From assembly GCA_905182985.1 (NCBI GenBank), contig CAJJDN010000145.1:45394-109393 (forward strand): a DNA stretch of 64,000 nt. Reading direction: 5' to 3'. This document shows, in pieces, positions 13,957-28,073 of this stretch. The notes under the pieces were generated by a model. That model was given only the letters and a program-made list of their open reading frames with translations, was not told where the DNA came from and searched no databases. Positions within the stretch are counted from its first letter, which is position 1; every line of letters begins with the position of its first letter. The position numbers and the translations under genes are program-made. This DNA comes from Paramecium sonneborni (taxonomy: Eukaryota > Ciliophora > Oligohymenophorea > Peniculida > Parameciidae).

Positions 13957-15110
13957 ATGACGTCATAGTTTTGTTAATATGTAGATCATTATGAAAGTCC
14001 AATAATTGGAGCATGTTTAAAAATAGATTGTAAATATTCAAGATCTTATTGTCATCATTGTATTATAAAACATCATATTAAACATACTGATGATTTAAAG
14101 ACATTTAAATAATTAAATGAATGGATCAATTTATAAATTACTACATATTAAAACTTAAAAACCTTTATAAATGATATAACATAACTAAGTGAAGGATTAT
14201 CAAAATTTTTAGTTTCAATTAATGTTAATTAGTAAATAGATTATTCATAAGTATCATAAGAAGTTATGAAAGATGAAATTAACAAATTAATTAGAATTTC
14301 AATGTCAAAAGTTTCATTACTTTATATAAGACAAGAAATAATAAAATGAATAAATACGAAAATTAAAATTTGAAAATTAAAAATTTAAACAGTAAATAGA
14401 ATAGATATAATAAGAAAAATTATAAATTAATTAACTAACTAAGTCAGCATTAATTACATTGTATGTGTCTAACTAAATCGAGTAAGTATAAAAGTAATAA
14501 TAATCATTTGATCGATTAGAATAATCATTGCAATCAAACTAATTATAATAATTTTAATAATCAGACAAACAAGATAATTCTTGATAAGTAAAATAACCCA
14601 CATGGTTTTAATAAAATATGGACTCTTCATATAAAAATTTGGAATTTAAATTTATTAAATGCAGTGGTATTATTGTTGAAAATGGTGGTAAGAAAGCTAC
14701 AGGCAATCAATTTGGTTCGTATGTTGTTTTCTGTGAGTCAAGCATTCCATTAAATCAGAATGTAAAACTTGCATTTCGTATGATATCACTACCATTAATG
14801 GGTGACGTTGAATTAGGTATCTGTTCTAAGGATTAATCTGGAAATTTGAATAATAAGAACAGGTATATGATTAATAAGTATTCCATTCAATTTATTGAAA
14901 GAGATATTGTTTTACTTGATATAAGAATGAAAGATAAAAAAATAATATTTAAAAACCTAAGATCATCAGAATAATAAGTAAATAAATATTATAATAATAT
15001 AGCAAATGTCAATTGACACTTCACAAGTTTTATATCCATGTGCTCTATTATATATGTCCTGTATTTAAATAGTGGATGAAAAAGATTATTTGAATAATTA
15101 TTAAGAATTA
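13957..15110 (+). pseudogene. Broken B-box-like zinc-finger protein gene
   Basis: The first part (13957-14349, 130 residues) opens with ATG and contains a Cys/His cluster of the form C-x4-C-x5-YCHHC-x4-H-x3-H, ending KHTDDL. This resembles the B-box-like finger found at the N-terminus of a large Paramecium protein family. It ends at TGA. A second frame (from 14346) reads through NPHGFNKIWTLH. A third (from 14618) gives a globular segment with ENGGKKATGNQFGSYVVFCE and GDVELGICSKDQSG, ending at a TGA near 15015. A fourth frame then supplies SIDTSQVLYPCALLYM, which matches the expected end of such proteins. The order of parts is right but the frame breaks at least three times, so the gene is probably dead. 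Serial sequencing errors are the alternative. Confidence 0.6.
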
Positions 15111-16467
15111 ATATAATCACTAATAAATAGATACTTAAATCCTCCTTCGACTATTGCGTATGCTGGTTATACTTTGTTGTTTAATAACGTTATCCCACAA
15201 ACTATAATTTTTCATTTTTATAAACTATTTTTCAAACTGAATGAATACTATTTGAAATTATAAATTCCATCACATGGGTATATCATGAGATTTATTATTC
15301 AAAAAACACAACATAAAAAATATGATTCTAAAGCATAAAATTTTCTATTATTTAATTAATAAAATTTAATTAGCTATATGTCCTAAGGGTATATAATGCT
15401 TATTAGTTATATTAAAAAGTATTTTGAGGGAAAATGGTGTTAAAAATAAAATTGAAAAAGAATTTATCCTTCACTCAATATTTGTGTTAATAATTTATAT
15501 CAATTAAAAATAAACAACTCAAACTTTGTCAAAAAAATAAATTTATTACTCAAACCTAAAATAATTTTTATACGCTTTATTTATAATATTTTTAATTTGT
15601 TTGATTATTTATCCTTCTATTATGATGCAACAATTCAAAAATATTCATTACATTACTTGAAAAAATAAATTGTATTATTCGTAAAAAATTTTTTATATAT
15701 GCCTTAGTAAACATTACTTATTGTTTAAGTTATGTATCAAAGAAGTTGTAAAAAATTAAATGGGATTAAAAATGTTTTCATGAGAATATTAAATATTATA
15801 ATATGAGCAAGGAGCAACATTAATATGTAAATGCTTGCCAAAAATTGGACAATACAATCTAGAATGGCCATCTAAATTATTGTATGATTAAGTAAATGAG
15901 TTAATTTAACATTAGCCAATATTATGTTTGTAATACAATAATCTTCTTAAATAATTTAACAATAAAAATTTTTATTTTGTCATACAATATATGTTTTTAA
16001 AATATATAATTAGATAATATTGTTAAATTTGTAAAACCTAATATTTTTAAGATTATACGAATTAAATTGAAAGTTCTTCACAATGAATTATACTTGTCAA
16101 ATCTAAGGTCTAAAACTTTTTAATGTTATTTTAAAGAATAAAATTTACAGAAAATTATTTCACCTGGTTTTAATTTCTTTTATTGTAAGTTTTTAAGTCT
16201 TGAATTTTTTAAAATTGTAGAATATTTACAGTTAAGCATTTTGGAAATTATTCGTTTATCAAACTTTGTCATGTCTAAATTTTTTTGAAAAGTAAGCAGG
16301 AATTTTCTGAATTATAAAAAACCAACTGCCAAATTATTTTTCCTGAAGCAATTATTTTTTTTGTCTAATTCAAAATTGATAAAATCATTTTTATAAATGT
16401 CTTAGGATTCTCCCATTCTGCATCATAAGTATTTTGACAAATTAAAGTTAGAGAAAAAAAATTAAAA
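15111..16467. other. Intergenic, nothing recognised
   Basis: About 1.3 kb of AT-rich DNA between the broken zinc-finger gene and the giant plus-strand gene. It should include the promoter of the latter, but no motif can be supported. No ORF with protein-like composition was seen. Confidence 0.5.
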
Positions 16468-19400
16468 ATGTTTAGAAAACTCATGCATTTGTATCTTAAT
16501 ATATTATTGTATTATTCATTATGAGAATTAGGATTGGATTAGTTGAATCCACATGCGAAGTGTTTAAAACAATCATGACTCCAGATTTAGGTGAGAAAAT
16601 AATCGAATAAGATTTATCATCACTTGTTTCAATAAATTACGCTTGGGGAGTATGGACAAAATATTCACAATATTATGTACCTATAAATGATATTGCCTTG
16701 TCTATCTAAACTATGCATATTGTAACAGAAAAATAATCGGATTTTACATACATGGTTTATTACATATCCTTGGATAAAGAAGAGTAATAATTTACTCATA
16801 GTTTATATTTATATCATTAAGGAAGTTATTAAATAAGAGAATTATTTATAGATTAATCACTTGCAAAGGAAAAATGGGTGTTTTTTTATTTTTGTTACAA
16901 AGAATCATTGTCAAATTATAATATATTTTTATATATATAAAAAGATGACATAAATGTTTAAATGATTGGAGGAGGACCTTACACTATTGAAATTAGAGAT
17001 TATAAAGAATATGTCCTAGGAGGATCATCAATTGTAATTATATATAATAAAAATAAGTTTACTCGAGCATTTGATTAATCCTAGACGTAAGAGTTGAAAT
17101 TATTTTCTGGTTAAATAAGTACTATGGATCTTAGAGAAGGATTAAATTATTACTATTCTGATATTCCAACATTTTTAGCTAATTTGGAGGTAAATTGTGA
17201 AATTTAAGCATGTGGAGATCTAGTTAATATTCTCCTAACATCATATATGAAAAGTGGATCTATTTTAAAATAGCCAATATCATATTAGGACAGTAAATTT
17301 ATGATATCTGGTTGGGTATTACTAAAAGAGTTGCCTGAAGTAATTTATATATGAAATTTAGTAATAAACTGTTGAAAGTGTTTTAATAAGAGCTACATTA
17401 AGATATGCCTATTTCTAGGACAAATATTAAGGAGATAAAGCCATATATTGGAAGTATATACAAAGTACTCTTAATTAAAACTTAAATGGGTTCTAAATAA
17501 CTACCTATCATTATAATTAATCTGAACCTCTAAATTCTTATAAAACTTTAGAGAGTGATTCTTGGTTAGTGTTAGATCCTTATTATTATGAAGCTTTAAC
17601 ATTTTGGCATTGGTTTGTTTATTAAGAAGGAGTTGATGGTGCAAATAATATTAGACTTACTATTTATTTTGGTCTTGGAAAACAAGAAAAGATATTCACA
17701 ATGTAATAATTACATTAAGAAAATGCTAAACTATATTTCAATATTGGTGGAGACAAGTACAATTAAAATTTTAATGGATTCATAAGTGATTTAACATTTA
17801 AATATTGCTATGATAATGATACACCAAATCCTAAAGGTATTTTAATTTTTGATATAATTAGTGTGTCATATTTCTTGTAAAGCATGTTATGGTCCACTTG
17901 AAACTAATTGTTTAACATGTGAAGATCCTTTAACATCTAATAGAGAATTGTCAAAATCCTCATGTTTATGTTAAGAGGGATATATTGATGTTGGAAACTA
18001 GAATTGTAAACGTATTTTATTTTAAATAAATATAAGTTCGAGGAGCTATTTTAAAGAATATCAATATCTAAGAAGATATAGCATAATAGAATATGGGTTG
18101 CACAAGATATTAATTTGAAGTTATTATAAATGGAAATTAATACTGTTTAAATTGTCCAGGATAGATTACTACATTTGGATTATATTGTATAGATTGTATT
18201 CAGAATCCTAGTTCATGGTACTTGAATACTAGATGTACAACAGATTATTTAATGCCTTTTACGAATGAAACTAATTATGTATTTTTGAAAAAAGAGCGAA
18301 AGACTAAAGATTTTGAATTTTATTTAATTAATTTCGATGACCATTCACAATAACCTATTTTAGAGCCATGCTATGGATGTTTAGAATTGACTAATAGTAC
18401 CATTAATTTTATTGAAAAATTCACATTAGATAGAGTATAGAAAATATTATGTAAAAATTGTTATAGATCTATTAATGGAGAGTGTATAAACTTTAATATG
18501 AATTGTAATTAATGTGACGATAATCATTTATGTTCAAGTTGTGAATTAAATTACACTCTATTTGAAAATAAGTGTTTTGAATGTCCTATATAATGTCCGA
18601 ATTGTTAATACAATTAAACTGGATATTACTGCAATAGTTGCATTGATGGATATTATTTTAATTAAACATTGTAATAATGTTAGCAATGTGGTCAGAATTG
18701 TAAAATTTGTATTTTCTCTTAAGTATTGAAGAACTTATAATGTGTTAGATGCATTCATGATTAAGATTATTTTATTTCTGCAGAAAAATTAAATTGCTAG
18801 AAAAAATCTTTACCTAACTGTGAATTAGAATCAACAGAAAATTATATTGTATTTTATAATAAAAGTTATGTATTGAAAACCTAACAATATAGTAATTCTC
18901 TAGATATAATTGCTTTTAAAGAAACACTTCCAACTTTATAAATGTGTATAAAGTGTAAAAATGGGTTTGTCAATTTATTATTAGTTCAACAATTTTATGC
19001 ATGTGTTACAGTAGAATCTTTAGAAAAAACTCTGCCTAAAGTATTAAAACTTAAAGTTCTTGGATCTTAAAATAATAATTTCTAATTGGCTTTGATTAGT
19101 AAACCCTAAAGTCCCGAATAAAAGTATTAAATTATATATGGAGAACGTATTAATCCTTACCCTACAACTACTATTATTTAAAATCCCATCACTGGTGTTT
19201 TCTGTGATGATCCAAAGTGCATTATATGTGTTAATAATTATATTTAAGAATAATAATATTGCATGTATTGTTACAATGGTTATTATCCAAATACATTCCT
19301 TGGTAGATGTTATTAATGTCCACCAGATTGTTCTACTTGTTTAGAATAAAATAAAATCTATTAGGATGCTTGGAAATGGGATTATAAAATTAATTATCAT

Positions 19401-22400
19401 TTTAGAAGTTAATTACTAGATGGATTGCATACCTTCAATGTTTTTGGAACTTCATTAAATCTTGATAATTTAGAAATCATTTGTACAAGTTGTCCATAAA
19501 ATGGTATACTCTATAATAATAAATGTTATCCAAAATGTGAATGTGACTCTTGCATTATTGAAAATGAAATCCCAGTATGTATTAGTTGTAAAAGTCTAAA
19601 TACTAAAACCGTATATGAAGGATAATGTCATCAGTGTCCTAAATTTTGTGAATTATGTAGAGAAATTAGACTAGAAGAGAGATTAAAAATCAATCCCTAT
19701 TTCTACCCTACTGATATAACTCTACTTAAATATGCTTAGTAATGTATAAAACGCTAATCTGAACCTCCAACTTAGGGAATATTTTATTATGATACTTCTT
19801 TAGGATATGAAATCAATTGTTTAAATCCTGAAAAAAAAAATTGTTATCTTTATCTTGAAATTCCTCTAAATATTTACTGTTCCAAACTTTCATTTGATTC
19901 ATAATTTAATAAAATGAATACTTTAGAAGAATAAGATGATTTCTTAAGCAAAAATGCACTTATTTCCTCTATTTTTTCCACAAATACTTAAACTCATTTC
20001 TCTGTAGAAACTGATTATTTATTTAACGAATTAAATCAAAAAAGTGTTAAATTAGTTAGATATATCTTAAACATAATACCATCTACAACAGATTGTGTTA
20101 TCAAAAAAAATACATTTATTTAATCTGACATTCGTCGAAATGTTTTCACTGTTCAATATTTAGAATTAATATTTTAATCATCAAGTAATAGATAGGTATA
20201 TTTCGATAACAATGTAACATTTTATGAATTTACTTCTATTAGTATAAAGAACCTTTAGATTATTCCAATAAGTACAATTAGTATATTTAATATTCATAAT
20301 CTTTATGGTGGTTCAATTTTAATAGATTAAATCAAAATTAAGAATATCAATGAAAATCAGTTTCAAATTAAAATCTTAAATCCTATAAGTATAATTATAA
20401 AGAATTTTGAAATATCAGACTCTCTAATAGTAAATCTTAATGGAATTATTAATTATCAGTTTACTCAAAAACTAACTCAGAAGTTTATTTTTTCAATTGA
20501 TTAATTTTTAATCTAAAATTGCTAAGTTACTAATTCTAAACTAATTGTTTAAGTATTAGATTTAGGATATGGAAACCAAAAATTATAACTTAATAATTTT
20601 AAGTCCTTAAATAATATCTATGAATCCTCTGTTGTATTATATACAGAATTTAATAGTTAAATTAGAGAAGCTATATCAATTATTGAATAGTTTGATTCTG
20701 AAAATGATTAATTAACCAATTCAAGTTTTATTAATATGTAGGGAGCATTGAATATTGAATTAATCTTTATCACTGTTTAATAAGGAATTTTTAATTTTCA
20801 AACTCAATTATTTAAGCTACCTATATTTAAAGTTAGCAATCTGCAAATATTAAACAATAATTTTAATGGTATTAACACAAGAGTAATAACAAATATACTT
20901 GATATTTTATACAAGGATAAAATCAATTAAAATCTACTTCAAATGGATTAAATCACATTTCAAAACAATAATTATTAAGGTAGTCGAGTTTTTCTTGAAA
21001 TAATAGAAAGTTATAATTTTTAAAATTTAGAAATCAATATTAATGGATTAAAAATTATAACGAATAAATTTATTTAATAAAATTACAAAGATTTAATTAC
21101 AACGTCAAATTCATCTCTTTATTTAGATTTAAAATAAATTAATATCTAAAACATCTAAATAATAAGAGCATATAATCTTCCAGAGATTTCGATAAATAAT
21201 GCAGAAAAAACAATTCTTAAACGTGTGATAGCAAAATTAGATAATGAATTTAAAATTAAGCTGTTGCATTAATCTTTGTATTGTTTTTAGAAGAATTCAG
21301 ACATTGGTTATGGAAGTATGCTATAGGTATATAATTCTAAAATGATTTAAATTGAGAAACTTGAAATAATCGGTTTAATAGCTATCAATTAGCCTATTAT
21401 AATTATAAAATCATTAGAAAAGACAAATTTTAGACAATAAGAAAATATACAAATAAAGACTGTGAATTTAACTAACAATACGATCATACTTTCAAAGTTA
21501 TCAGAAAAGCCTACGATAATTAGCATAATTTCTGAATAAGAACAATAAATTGAATTTAAAGGAATAAGTGTTTTTAATAATCATCATCATTCTTATTTGG
21601 AAGATCAATAATTTAAGCAATCTTCAACTATTTATGTTGAAAATCCTAATTCTGAAATTATTTTTACAGAATCTATATTTTCTAGCAATACTATAACAAA
21701 TAATTAAGGATCTAATTTAGTTTTGATAAGTGGCAATATAAATATGATGGATTGTTCTTTTAATTCTTAAAATGATTTCCAATATTCATACTTAAAAGAC
21801 CGTATAATATGGGGATATTAAAATGATGAAATAGCTTATTTTGAAAATCTATAATCAATTTTTCCAATAAAATCAAAGGGAGGTAATGCCTATTTTTAAA
21901 TTGATTAAATCTCCTTAAAGAATATTTCTAGTTAAAATTCATTGGCTTTGTAAGGAGGATCCTTTTATTTCTTAACATAATCAAATGGTAGAATTGAGAT
22001 TCAGGATTGTAATTTTAATTTTAGTGAAGCTAATTTATTAGTAAATGAAAAATCATAAGGTGGTACTTTATTAATTGATGCTTCTCAATCAGATTTAAAC
22101 TTATTAATATCTAAAAATAGTTTTTCCTCAAGTTTTAGTAGATCAGAAGGAGGAACAATTTTTATAGAGCCATCTAGAAACAAGAATTTAATACTTATAA
22201 ACAAAAATATTATAGAAAATGTATATTCATTAGCAAATGCTTTCTTGAAACTTCCTATTATATTTACAAGCAATTCTTTGATTTTAGATATTTAGATTTC
22301 TGATATATCAATTTAAAATACCTATCAAGGATTCTTGTCTTATTTAGGTAGAATTAAAGATTTAACCTAATCAGAAATCAATTTTTAAACTAAAAATTAT

Positions 22401-25400
22401 TTAATTTCAATAGAGAGAGGGAATATTACAGTAAAAGACTGTAATATTATTAATTTATTTGATTATGGAGTTTTAGAGATTATAAATGCATAGTAAATAA
22501 AATTAGACAATATTTATATGCAAAATTTTACTTTGATTAGTGGAAGTATTCTTAGATTTGAATTGAATGAAAGTATTTAGTTTTATTTATTTTAGAATAT
22601 TTGACAAATGTTGAAATAATGAATGTAAAATTAATGTCTTTTTAAGAAACTATTGGAGATGTAAAAAAACCAACTAATATTATACCTTCTATTCCTTTAT
22701 TATTTTAAAAATGTATGGATACTTATTCTTCTCCAAATTCTTTGCAAAATCTCTATGATGAAAATAATTCATATCTAATGAGTCTTTATAATTTCTATTC
22801 CTTAATAATAAAAAGAACATAACCTGCCTTTATATTTTAAATTGAATCCATTAACTAAAATCATTTCATTTTAATATAAAATCTTTACTTTTCAAATATA
22901 ATATGTACAAATTGTAAAGGAGGCTTATTGAGATTTACAAATATCAAGGAATAATAAGATTAAAATCTCGTTTATTTAAATTCAGTAAAAATGGAAGATA
23001 ATTTTTGTGGAAGTATGAGTTGCTTAATAATAACTTCAAAAGATATTATTTCTTTAAAATCATTTTCTGAAGTAAATTCTAAGAGATTATTAAATGAAAT
23101 TGAAAAATATTATGAAAAAAAACCAGTTACAGTTAAACTTGAATCTAGTTCCTTCAAGAATAATACTGCTACATATGGTGGTGCAGCTTTAATTTCTTCA
23201 ATAAGTATATAAATCACTGCATGTTAATTTATTATGAATCAAGGAAAAGAAACAGGGGGTGCTATATATTTTGATTAAAACGATAAATCTTAATTCTTAA
23301 TTTTTAATACATTGTTTGAAAAAAATTAAGCTAAAGTAGGAGGAGCCTTATTTTTAAATAATTTTACTCTTCATAGTAAAGAATAAACAAATATTATTTA
23401 TTCTAATAATAAGGCATCTTTATTTAGTAATAATGTAGCTGATTTTCCACTTAAATTGACTCTTAAATTTAACTAAAAACTTTTAAAGACTTTAAATATA
23501 GAAAATACTGAAAACTAAGTTATTGATATAATAAATATTGAATAATATTATATAGGTCAAAGTATGAAATAATATTTGATGCTTCCAAGTGGATAAGCAA
23601 TAAATGAATATCAATATTTTAATGAATAAACCCAAGATTACATACCCTTAAATTTATCATTGAGAATAATTGCTCTGGATGAAGAGGATAGTTAAATTAA
23701 AGCATTAGATGGAAGCAAATGCACAATATAAGNGAATGAAAGTATTTAGTTTTATTTATTTTAGAATATTTGACAAATGTTGAAATAATGAATGTAAAAT
23801 TAATGTCTTTTTAAGAAACTATTGGAGATGTAAAAAAACCAACTAATATTATACCTTCTATTCCTTTATTATTTTAAAAATGTATGGATACTTATTCTTC
23901 TCCAAATTCTTTGCAAAATCTCTATGATGAAAATAATTCATATCTAATGAGTCTTTATAATTTCTATTCCTTAATAATAAAAAGAACATAACCTGCCTTT
24001 ATATTTTAAATTGAATCCATTAACTAAAATCATTTCATTTTAATATAAAATCTTTACTTTTCAAATATAATATGTACAAATTGTAAAGGAGGCTTATTGA
24101 GATTTACAAATATCAAGGAATAATAAGATTAAAATCTCGTTTATTTAAATTCAGTAAAAATGGAAGATAATTTTTGTGGAAGTATGAGTTGCTTAATAAT
24201 AACTTCAAAAGATATTATTTCTTTAAAATCATTTTCTGAAGTAAATTCTAAGAGATTATTAAATGAAATTGAAAAATATTATGAAAAAAAACCAGTTACA
24301 GTTAAACTTGAATCTAGTTCCTTCAAGAATAATACTGCTACATATGGTGGTGCAGCTTTAATTTCTTCAATAAGTATATAAATCACTGCATGTTAATTTA
24401 TTATGAATCAAGGAAAAGAAACAGGGGGTGCTATATATTTTGATTAAAACGATAAATCTTAATTCTTAATTTTTAATACATTGTTTGAAAAAAATTAAGC
24501 TAAAGTAGGAGGAGCCTTATTTTTAAATAATTTTACTCTTCATAGTAAAGAATAAACAAATATTATTTATTCTAATAATAAGGCATCTTTATTTAGTAAT
24601 AATGTAGCTGATTTTCCACTTAAATTGACTCTTAAATTTAACTAAAAACTTTTAAAGACTTTAAATATAGAAAATACTGAAAACTAAGTTATTGATATAA
24701 TAAATATTGAATAATATTATATAGGTCAAAGTATGAAATAATATTTGATGCTTCCAAGTGGATAAGCAATAAATGAATATCAATATTTTAATGAATAAAC
24801 CCAAGATTACATACCCTTAAATTTATCATTGAGAATAATTGCTCTGGATGAAGAGGATAGTTAAATTAAAGCATTAGATGGAAGCAAATGCACAATATAA
24901 GGCAGGAATATTTCTAAAGGTATAGAAGGAGAATTTTCGAATAATTTTGTTAGTGTTACATAAATAAGATTCAATACTATTAGTTAAGATTATAATTTAG
25001 ATTCTTTGATAATAACTTTTGATCCTGATCAATAATAAGAAGTTTATTTATAATTAGAAATTGTTTGTGATTCAATTAAAATTCCAATATTTGATGATCA
25101 ACCACCTAATTTATTGAAAGATTATAATACGAATTATAAATTAAGAGTTAATTTATAAACATTTCCTTGTTAAAGGGGAGAATATAAGACTTAATAAGGA
25201 GCATGCAAACTATGTGATGCTAGTTCTTATTAATATAATACAAAAGCTGGATAATAATGTAAAATAAAAGATTAAATGATAATGGAAAAAGTTTCTTCTG
25301 CTAGAATTATGTTAAGACCATTTTATTGGAGACCATATGAAAGTAGTGAATAAATAGAATATTGTGTTAATATGCCTGAAAATTGTGTAGGAGGATGGAA

Positions 25401-26973
25401 TCCTGGTCATGATTTATGTTCAATAGCACATATTGGAGCATTATGTGAATAGTGTGATATATATAATATTAGAGGATAAGGATCATTCTCAGTTAGCACA
25501 ATTTATAAATGTGGAGACTGTTAAAATATTGGTGATAATACTACCAAAGTTATTTTAATTAGTATTTGGACTATGATTTCAATATTTCTATCTGTAAAAG
25601 GGACAATAGAAACAATCAATAAATTTATTATTCAATAAAAAAGAATTAAATTGAAAATTGCATCCTTATAAGATCCTAGAATAGGTTAAGGAAATGTATT
25701 AATTAAAGTATTAACTAATTATTTTTAAATTATTGGAGTCATCTCAACATTTTAATTATAAATGCCAAGTGTATTATAATTATCTGTTAGATCAGTTGGT
25801 AATCCAACAGAAGCTATGGGTTTATCTTTAGATTGTTTTTTAATTGACATCTCTGATATCGACATTATTTATTTTAGAATGATATGGGCTTTGATAATGC
25901 CAATCATATATATGATATCATTTATTTTTATTTATTTGATAACTGTAGCCCTTAATTTTACTAAGTTTAATAAAAGTGCCTTTACCACAACAGCAATATT
26001 TTTATTTATTTATTTATAACCAACTTTAATTGGAGGATTTATCTCCTTAGTCTCCTTTAGATAAATATCGAATTATTATTGGATTCAAGGTAATGTTGCC
26101 TATAGATATGATACTTAACAACATTTTAACTGGATATTAATATTTATATTACCTGCTATTTTAATCTTAGGAATAATTATTCCAATCTACTTATTTATAA
26201 GTCTATATTTGGTAAGAGACTAATTATAAGAAGAAAATACAAGAAAAAAGTTTGGTTATTTGTATAATGAATATTCTAAGAATGCATACTTTTGGGAAAT
26301 TGTTAAGATTATTTAAAAAGGATTCATAATTATATTCTTGACATTTTATGAAGATTTAGTTATTATAAAAGGAGCTTTGGTATTTATTATTGTCTTCTTA
26401 TATTAAATATTGACAAGAAAATATCGCCCTTATCAATTCCCTCAATTAAATTATCTTGATGAAATAAGTACACTTATATGTGGTACCTCTTTAGTAATTT
26501 CAATTACAATTTATTAAGCCAATATAACAGACAACTAAGAGATAGTTGTGCCATTTTACATCTTTCTCATAAGTTTGAATGGTAGTTTTATACTATTAAT
26601 TTTGTGGGGAATAATACTAGCCCAATTAGAAGATTAATAAGAAAATTTAGATAAAATCAGGGATAAGATAAATAAAAGATTTCCTAAATTAATTTAATCT
26701 AATTAGATTTTTAAGAAAATTCTTACAAATAAGGGATAATAAAATTAAAAAATCAGATTAAGATTTAAAAAGATCAAAGCTTATTTACTTAATTAGGTGC
26801 GTTCTTATCCAGGTCTATACAAAATGAAGACTTAAAGTGACAGCCCTCCTATTAAATAAACCGACTCATTCAGAGATTCAGACTTCTAAATTTTAGATGA
26901 AAATGTCGATCTCAAACCAAAATCAAACTATAAAATATATCCGGCTGATTTTGAGATTTAAAATTATGAATGA
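16468..26973 (+). CDS. Giant cysteine-rich, Gly-Gly repeat, polytopic membrane protein
   Basis: Start chosen at 16468 because removing a 23-nt intron (16509-16531) joins MFRKLMHLYLNILL to LIGLVEST, giving a clear signal peptide. Further introns are 17340-17361, 17837-17861, 18012-18036 (ends AAG) and 22573-22595. An N-terminal domain of about 450 residues is followed by furin-like cysteine-rich repeats (CHISCKACYG, CEDP, QQCGQNCKIC, ECPIQCPNC). A long region follows in which short strands alternate with GGA/GGT signatures (YGGAALIS, TGGAIYFD, VGGALFLNN), as in pectin-lyase-like beta-helices. A cysteine knot (CKLCDASSYQ) and roughly seven hydrophobic spans come next, and a basic cytoplasmic tail ends at TGA 26971-26973. 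This is a known ciliate architecture for putative surface receptors; ligand and role are unknown. A 1168-nt copy around the N at 23733 inflates the gene from about 3072 to about 3454 residues and is probably artefactual. Confidence 0.85.
22565..24902 (+). repeat. Perfect 1168-nt direct duplication around one N
   Basis: Positions 22565-23732 are repeated at 23734-24901 with no difference seen in the stretches compared, including the 23-nt intron (22573-22595 and 23742-23764). The only base separating the two copies is the single unresolved N at 23733. The period is 1169. This is the signature of two overlapping contigs placed end to end. The frame happens to survive because 1169 minus the 23-nt intron is a multiple of three. 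Confidence 0.95.
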
Positions 26974-28073
26974 TAAGAATAAAAAGGAACAAATAATTAT
27001 ATTTTTTATTAAGTATTAAATTTAATTGGTAAAAATTGTGAAAATATCTAATTTTTCCCTTTTTTTTTTGTGCCTAAATTGATGATACTTATAGCATCTA
27101 GTATTCATTAAAATCTTCAAAATTATCTATATATTATCTATAAATAAATAAATCATTTTAATTAAACAAATATAATACATTTTTACTACTTTCAAAGATT
27201 TAAATTTATAAATTTTTTTATTTAAAAATATCTAAAATAATATGCTTTATGATTAAATGATATGATTATTATAAATACTGAAAATAAACTGTTATTTTAT
27301 TTAAATTTATGGTAAAAAATGTATAAAAGTTATTATTTATTAATAGTAATTTGAATTACTCTATAATAATAGTGAATTCTTTTTAATAGTTGCAAGGAAT
27401 CATGTTTAAGAATCAGGAAATATTAAATTTGAAATTAAGGTTAAATAAAAGGATCGAATTATTATGATTTTTAAAACTTGCATGAATTGACTATTTCTAT
27501 TATTAATAGTGTCTCTTTTACAATATCCAAGATTATCTATAATTAGATATTACATCATTATGAGTATTTTTAAAATAATGATTATAAATAATTATAAAAA
27601 ATAAGTATAATTAAAAAGATAAAGAAGATAATTAAGTATTTGTTTATTTAAAAAAAATTTTTAGTTTCTTATCTAGAACAAAACAAAAACTTATTTTTTT
27701 TATTTATTTTGATTAGAAATAATTAAGGAGAAATTTAATTTTCATGAATATCTACATCGTGACTTTTTCTATCTTTAAACAGTTTATTTAATAACCAAAA
27801 TAACATCCTGATAACATAAGGATAGTTTCAGAATGATTTTTTTTTATGTTTGTTAGCATATGGAACAATGATATAATATAAATAAAAGCTGTTAATATTA
27901 ATTAAATATTTATGTAATCGTTTAATAATTAATTACATCATAGGTTTAAATCAATAATATAATTTAAAATAATTTAAATTTTTTTAATAATTGTGACGTG
28001 ATTACAATTATATATTGATCTCATGAATATAGATTGAAAAGCGAATAAATTTAAAGGATTTAAGTTAATAAAA
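26974..28073. other. Intergenic, nothing recognised
   Basis: About 1.1 kb of AT-rich DNA between the end of the giant membrane-protein gene and the protease gene. No protein-like frame, RNA gene or repeat was identified. Confidence 0.55.

Noticed and set aside
22991..24381. Two identical 73-codon ORFs as a tandem gene family
   Set aside because: They are the same segment shown twice because of the 1168-nt duplication around the N at 23733.
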